Of a stretch of DNA of 64,000 bases, positions 58,843 to 64,000 are shown piece after piece (positions within the stretch are counted from its first letter, which is position 1; each line of letters begins with the position of its first letter). Below the pieces are notes generated by a model. That model saw only the letters and a list, made by a program, of their open reading frames with translations. It searched no databases and was not told where the DNA came from. Origin of the DNA: Dioscorea cayenensis subsp. rotundata (lineage: Eukaryota; Streptophyta; Magnoliopsida; Dioscoreales; Dioscoreaceae); contig NC_052483.1 of NCBI RefSeq assembly GCF_009730915.1, forward strand, positions 1,178,001-1,242,000, in the 5' to 3' direction. The translations under genes were made by a program, and so were the position numbers.

Positions 58843-59798
58843 GCTTTTTATTATGGGCTCGATTATGACGGCCCAAGAGTAGGTACTGGGATTACAGTTT
58901 GAGCCCGGTTATAATTATGATTATTTTTTATTTTTGTTTTAAATATCAAAATGTTCCCTCTATTTTTTATTGTCCGTCTTTTTAGTCCCTCTCATGTAAA
59001 TTCCACTCTTTTGAACTTGTATTTGCACATTTTCGTCTTTTAGTTATAAAATTCACCCTTTGGTCCTCGTATTTACATATTTTTATTTTTTATTTTTTGT
59101 CCCTCTAAGTCATTAACTGGAAAGACCAAAAGAGCAGATCAGTCAATTAGAAAGACAAAAGGACAAAAAAAAAATGTGAAACATGACAAAAAAAACGAAT
59201 TTTAAAGACGAAAAACACAAAATAAAAGAACAATTTTGATATTTTGACCAATTTTTATAATAATATATATTTTTTTTACTGTTATATAATCTGTAGGGTT
59301 TAAAAAATAAATATTTATTTTAATATAAATCATGTTGTTTTAGAAATTTATTTATTTATTTTTTAAAATGTGTCAGAATTAGAAAAATAATTCAATTAGT
59401 CAACTTTGGTATTTGATTGCTATTCTTGCTTGTAAAATCTACAATTTAATATAATTTATTTTTATATAAAAAAATTAGCTTATTTTCAATCACAGTTGAA
59501 TTTTACCAAACTTGTTGATTGGATGAATTAAAAATCACATCATTAGCACCAAAACAAAATTTAATAAACAGATCAAACAAGATGAATGCTAAAACTCTTA
59601 ACAATATGAGATTCATTTCATTGAAGATCAAAAATTACTAGAAAATAGTAAAAAAAAAAAAAGATAAGAAATCCATTGACCATAGAAAGCCATTAGAGAT
59701 CTACTACTTGATCAAAACTAATCCTAAACCACACATCAGATAAGATAACACGAGATTCAAAGCAGATAACATAGATAGCACTCAAAGCTCTCTCTTCT
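58843..59798. other. Intergenic between PTF2 and the GRP gene
   Basis: AT-rich, with no gene. 59640-59798 should be the GRP 3' UTR. 59100-59200 has A-rich repeats. Confidence 0.6.
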
Positions 59799-59848
59799 TC
59801 AGTTCCTCCAGTTTCCATCCGATGCTCCATTGCCTCTTGGGAACCGAG

Positions 59849-59879
<31 letters not shown>

Positions 59880-60347
59880 GTAGCCACGGTTTCCACCACC
59901 GTAGCCACCGCCATCACGACGGTTACCACCGTAGCCACCGCCAGCACCGCCGTCCCGGCGGAACCCACCTCCACCGCCACCGCCACCGCTGCCACGGGAC
60001 TGAGCTTCGTTGACGGTGATGCTCCGGCCGTCGAGATCCTGGCCGTTCATCCTATCGATGGCATCACGCATCGAGTGCTCTTCCTTGAAGGTAACGAAAC
60101 CAAACCCTCTCGATCTCCCCGTTTCCCGATCATTTATCACCTGAAAACCAACCCCAAAAACCCAGATCCATTAGATCTAGCACCGAAACCAAGAGAAATC
60201 AATGGAAAACCATCAGATCCGTGAAATACAAACCTTAGACTCGATGATTTCGCCGAAAACCTTGAAGGCTTCCTCGAGGGAGCGTTCATCCGTCGCCCAG
60301 GCAAGACCGCCAACGAAACAGCGGAACGCGTTGTCCATGGATGCCAT
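59799..60347 (-). CDS. Glycine-rich RNA-binding protein (GRP7/8 type)
   Basis: The product is a small nuclear/cytoplasmic RNA-binding protein; relatives act in cold response, RNA chaperoning and circadian splicing control. Exon 1 is 60234-60347, the intron 60141-60233 and exon 2 59799-60140; 151 residues. One RRM spans about residues 8-84 with RNP2 CFVGGL (10-15) and RNP1 RGFGFVTF (49-56), followed by a Gly/Arg/Tyr-rich tail ([17 protein letters not shown]). The intron falls inside the RRM after IIESK, where GRP genes usually have it. Start is [10 protein letters not shown] at 60347; an in-frame upstream ATG would only add leader-like sequence. Confidence 0.95.
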
Positions 60348-60437
60348 CGGAGAGGAGAGGAACCAGAGGAACCCTAGAGAGATCGGAGAGAAGAGAGAGG
60401 GGGAGGAGATCCCAGCCCACCTCTTTGAGAGCACGAG

Positions 60438-60470
60438 AAACCCTAATTTCGCCGAAACCCTAGTTTTATA
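60438..60470 (-). promoter_or_regulatory. TATA box and telo-box motifs of the GRP gene
   Basis: On the minus strand: TATAAAA (60470-60464), CTAGGGTTTC and TTAGGGTTTC. AGGGTTT telo-boxes are common in plant genes for RNA-binding and translation proteins. Confidence 0.6.
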
Positions 60471-60479
60471 GAACCATGG

Positions 60480-61679
60480 CCTTGGGTTAAAAGTTAACCA
60501 GGGTTATGTTGGATTAACTAAACCTCAGGATCTTTTAGTTCTTATCCTATACTTTTTCATGGGCCGGGCTTAGGTAGGCCCACTTTGCGATAGATTCCAG
60601 GGATATCTCTCCTTTTTCTATATAAATATCTAGGTTCTGAGATTACCTTTTTATCCCTGAGACTTTTATGGCCGTCAACGTCCTTTTGCAGGCTATTTAA
60701 GTCTTTAGAAATTAATAAAAAAAAAAAAAAATTTGTTAGCTTTTCCATTGGTTATTAAAAAAATATTTATTTATTTATTTTGTTAGGTTCATGGGCTTAT
60801 TTGGGCTGAATTGTAAAATGAAATCGTTTGTTAATGGGTCAAGCCGGTCTCGAATTCGATTCGACCCGATTAAGTTATTTTTAGCTTGAATGGATTAAAA
60901 CATTTAGAATTGGATTTGGCTCGATTTAAATGCAATTTAAGCTTTTATGTATTAATTAAATAAATTAGAAATTAATAATATTATTAAAAAAAATGAACGA
61001 GTTCATCACCATTAAGAACTATATAAATATGGGGTTTAAATCATCTGTGTAATTATTACAGATAATCTGTTCATTATGGATATTTATTTATAGCCGTTGG
61101 ATAATTATCCAATGACTATTGTTCATATAGATATTGTGCATGATTACTATTTGACAGGGTTTATGAATGCCTTCTATGGACATCTTTAGATTTGAAATTT
61201 AAAAACGTCCATAGTAGATGGGTCCTCATATGTATATATATATTAACAACCAGAGTTAAGTCAGATTGATTTAAACTTATTTTTCTTCACTATAACTATT
61301 TGATTTAATTTTATACATTAATTATAACTTTAATGATCTTCATTTGTAGTAATCAATATATATATGCCACTAACTTTGGCCATGTGGAAATTATTGGATG
61401 TTTTAATCCATGTTGACAACCAAACACAGATATATGTGTGACTTTGTTAAGTACTGATATTGAAACATTAATTTTATGATATCATTCTTTGTGGGGAAGA
61501 CTTATAAGTTATTACTGAACTCTTGAAATAGCTGGAAATGCATGTGCTCTCTTGCAGTCTGAGTCATCAATCATAATGCATGGTCTTCATGGACAGTTGA
61601 TGGAGTAGTAAACTTAGACCTTTAATTAAGTATCTAGTTTTTATATGCACTTATGATTTGAGTAAAGTAAGAGAGTTTA

Positions 61680-61714
<35 letters not shown>

Positions 61715-62114
61715 ATGGTAATTAAGATTAAATATAGAAATTACATGAAGTAAATCAAGCCATGCATGTACATAGATCCGGATATTTGGCAAGAATGTCA
61801 TATATCTAGTAGTACATAGTGACCAACTAATGAAGTTAAAAGAGCATGGTCCAGTTGAAACTTGAAACCCTAATAAAGAGAGAGTGACATTGCAAGAAAA
61901 TGTTAGGTACTATCATTTTAGTTGTACATGTTTTCTTTCAACCAAGATCCTTTGTTTGTGCACTTATGTTCATTTACAAGTCATGCAACTTTTCAACTAC
62001 CTTTTGTCTCATTTATATGTCCATGAATCTTAATTGATATAACCCTAACACTAATGCTTTTGTTCTTTTGCCATATTAATTATGATAAGTATTGCTTGCA
62101 TTGAAAGTGGAACC
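60480..62114. other. AT-rich intergenic DNA
   Basis: No gene supported. (TA)n at 61685-61711. A TGTAATTATTACAGATAATC-like dyad at 61048-61070 may be a MITE trace. Confidence 0.6.
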
Positions 62115-62117
62115 ATG

Positions 62118-62815
62118 GGGCCATTTGGTTGCAATGAGTGGAATGGAAAAGAGTGGAAGAGTAATGAGAATGAGGGGGATTGAAAAAGGAATGGGAATAA
62201 AAACTATATTTGGTTGGAAAGATTGAAGAGGTAGTTTATTAGGAATGAGAAAAGTAAAAAAAAAGGGAAATATGATAAAATGACTATTATGCCCTTTATA
62301 CAAATGAGTTGTGAGGATTATATTTTTAAAAAATATTTAAATATTAAAGTAAATTAATTATTATAAATAAATATTTAATTTTAATAAGTCACAAAATCTC
62401 AAATTTTTTTGTTAACATCAATAATTAACAAATAATTAACTATAATGATTAATTAATTACCAATTTTAATATACTTTTAAATAAATATATTATGAATAAT
62501 AATTATTATTTTTTTAGCCATTAATATTGATTAATTTCCACATTTATTATTAATATTATAATAAATAATTAATTAGTTAATCTATATAACCAATTACAAA
62601 TCGGAGATAAGCATTTATATAAGGGCAATATAGTCATTTCATGAGTAAAGAATCAAGAATCCTCCCATTTTTCTCATGATTAGTGAATACCTCTCCACAC
62701 CCCCTTCACTCCTTCCTCAATCCTCTCCCACTCCCATTACTCCACATCCAAACAAATGCTTAACCAATGTAAAGAGCTATTCCCACTCCACTACTCCAAA
62801 GTCCAAACCAAACCT
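62118..62815. mobile_element. MITE-like element with long subterminal inverted repeats
   Basis: The left side begins GGGCCATTTGGTTGCAATGA and continues GTGGAATGGAAAAG. The right side, read inward, begins AGGTTTGGTTTGGAC and has GTAGTGGAGTGGGAATAG, then a second related block CATTTGTTTGGATGTGGAGT. Between them is ~350 bp of AT-rich filler. ATG occurs at both flanks (62115-62117, 62816-62818), a possible 3-bp duplication. No coding. Confidence 0.6.
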
Positions 62816-62818
62816 ATG

Positions 62819-63213
62819 TGTTTATACTTCACTATCAACATTTTCATCTTTTTCTTTTACTTCTCTTCTAACCCTAATTAAACGTTTTTCTTTCCGGTCA
62901 TCGATGTATTAGCATAATCAATATGTTGCCACATATTTAGTCAATTGCAAGTGTTCATACTTCACTGTCTTCAAACTTTTAAACCAAATAACTTAAATTT
63001 CTTAAAGAATAGTCTTACATGAGATCACTTTCAATTATTCAACTGTTTACAGTTGAACATGTGAATACTCTGAGATAAACAAGAGATTGGCATAAATATT
63101 AGTCAAAAGTTTTAGATCAAAACTTTGTGCTAGAGTTAGAGTGTTCAAGAAGAACAAGCAATCATATGCCTCATATTTCTTCAAAAGAACCAAGACCATA
63201 TATAATCACTTGC

Positions 63214-63244
<31 letters not shown>

Positions 63245-64000
63245 ACTGTATATGCAGATGAACATATGAATAATGTTTAGATAATCAAAATGATTAACAT
63301 AAATATTAGTAAAAAATTTGAAATGAAGACTTTGTGCTAGAGTGTTTAAGAAGAATAAGCAAACTAGTTATGAATATTTTAATAAATAGTGAATGTCAAC
63401 TCCAGCAGCAGCCAAACTATTATAGTAATCATTACTATTTCACTTTACCAGAGTATTTTGGACTCATCAGATTGAATGAATCATCACCTACTAGAGTACC
63501 TTTTCATTTATGTGTTTTGAGATAGTGAAGAGAAGATAGATAAGAAGAAGAACGAAGAAGTGTATTTATATTCAAATAAACAAGATAAAGTATGTTTTAT
63601 TTTATTAATGAAAATCTATATTTATATCTATATTGATGATGAAGTACAAAGTTAAACATATATCTCATACTTTCTTCAAAAGAATAAAGACCATACATTA
63701 GATAATTCTTTATATATCTAACTGATAAATAAGTTAAGATCAATTTGGTAGATTGGCCTTTTCCTTGTTCTTTGAATTCTAGCAACCCTTTATTTATGTT
63801 TCTACCTTTATCATTTGAATGCTTCAAAGTCAAACTTGTCTTTTTCTAGACCTTAACTAAGATGTCATTAATTTAGGATTAATTAGCAATACCTTAATGT
63901 TGAACTCCTTAATCACTTTGGACTTTTGGATGTCCATGCCTAATATATAGTTTAATACTCATTCAATCATAATTTTATTTTGAGGGTGCATGGATATCAC
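62819..64000. other. Intergenic with local direct repeats
   Basis: No gene supported. Segments at about 63040-63150 and 63240-63360 share AACTGT, ACATRTGAATA, ATAAATATTAGT, ACTTTGTGCTAGAG and AAGAAGAAYAAGCAA. 63170-63200 and 63660-63695 share ATATTTCTTCAAAAGAA-like sequence and AGACCATA. (TA)n at 63220-63243. Confidence 0.6.

Noticed and set aside
60213..60434. Longer start for the GRP protein
   Set aside because: The extra N-terminus comes from the leader containing telo-boxes; family proteins start just before the RRM.

Overview
This is a plant nuclear window, probably from a monocot. The genes have many GT-AG introns and an AT-rich background full of (TA)n microsatellites. Several first exons are strongly GC-rich (sucrose transporter exon 1, TFIIB-like gene 5' half), which suggests a monocot; a non-grass such as a yam is only a guess. 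Six recognisable protein-coding genes lie between blocks of transposable elements.

Layout. 1-2340: unrecognised exon-like sequence, possibly one minus-strand gene. 2455-8710: a repeat block with two ~300-bp non-autonomous Helitrons, a ~333-bp tandem array, a 5'-truncated LINE with a perfect 15-bp target duplication, and a 2.8-kb solo LTR with a 5-bp duplication. 10238-16513 (+): a vacuolar/SUT4-type sucrose transporter in 5 exons; its introns hold a tRNA-derived SINE and a LINE fragment. 19412-21136 (+): a MATE/DTX transporter in 2 exons whose C-terminal tail is thrown out of frame by one base. 21.1-27.1 kb: AT-rich intergenic DNA with one GC-rich open island. 27108-34238 (-): an ankyrin-DHHC S-acyltransferase of the TIP1/PAT24 type in 13 exons, also with a one-base frame break. 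35677-41923 (-): a kinesin-8 (KIN-8B type) in 16 exons. 43129-51067: a decayed ~7.9-kb Mutator-like element with a MuDR-type N-terminal fragment (+) and a captured ULP1 cysteine protease (-). It sits just upstream of the kinesin and contains a ~100-bp-arm inverted repeat. 51-56 kb: AT-rich DNA and a second SINE. 57233-58798 (-): a single-exon plant-specific TFIIB-related protein (PTF2) followed by three degenerate tandem copies of its own 3' end. 59799-60347 (-): a glycine-rich RNA-binding protein in 2 exons. 60.5-64 kb: AT-rich intergenic DNA with a MITE-like element and local repeats.

The genes are ordinary housekeeping or transport genes with no common pathway. The sucrose transporter and the MATE gene, adjacent and in the same orientation, both carry the perfect palindrome TGACACGTGTCA (G-box/ABRE core) upstream. 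The strongest observations are the transposon boundaries with exact target duplications, the PTF2 3'-end tandem array, the hairpin inside the Mutator-like element, and two single-base frame breaks next to homopolymers that may be assembly errors.
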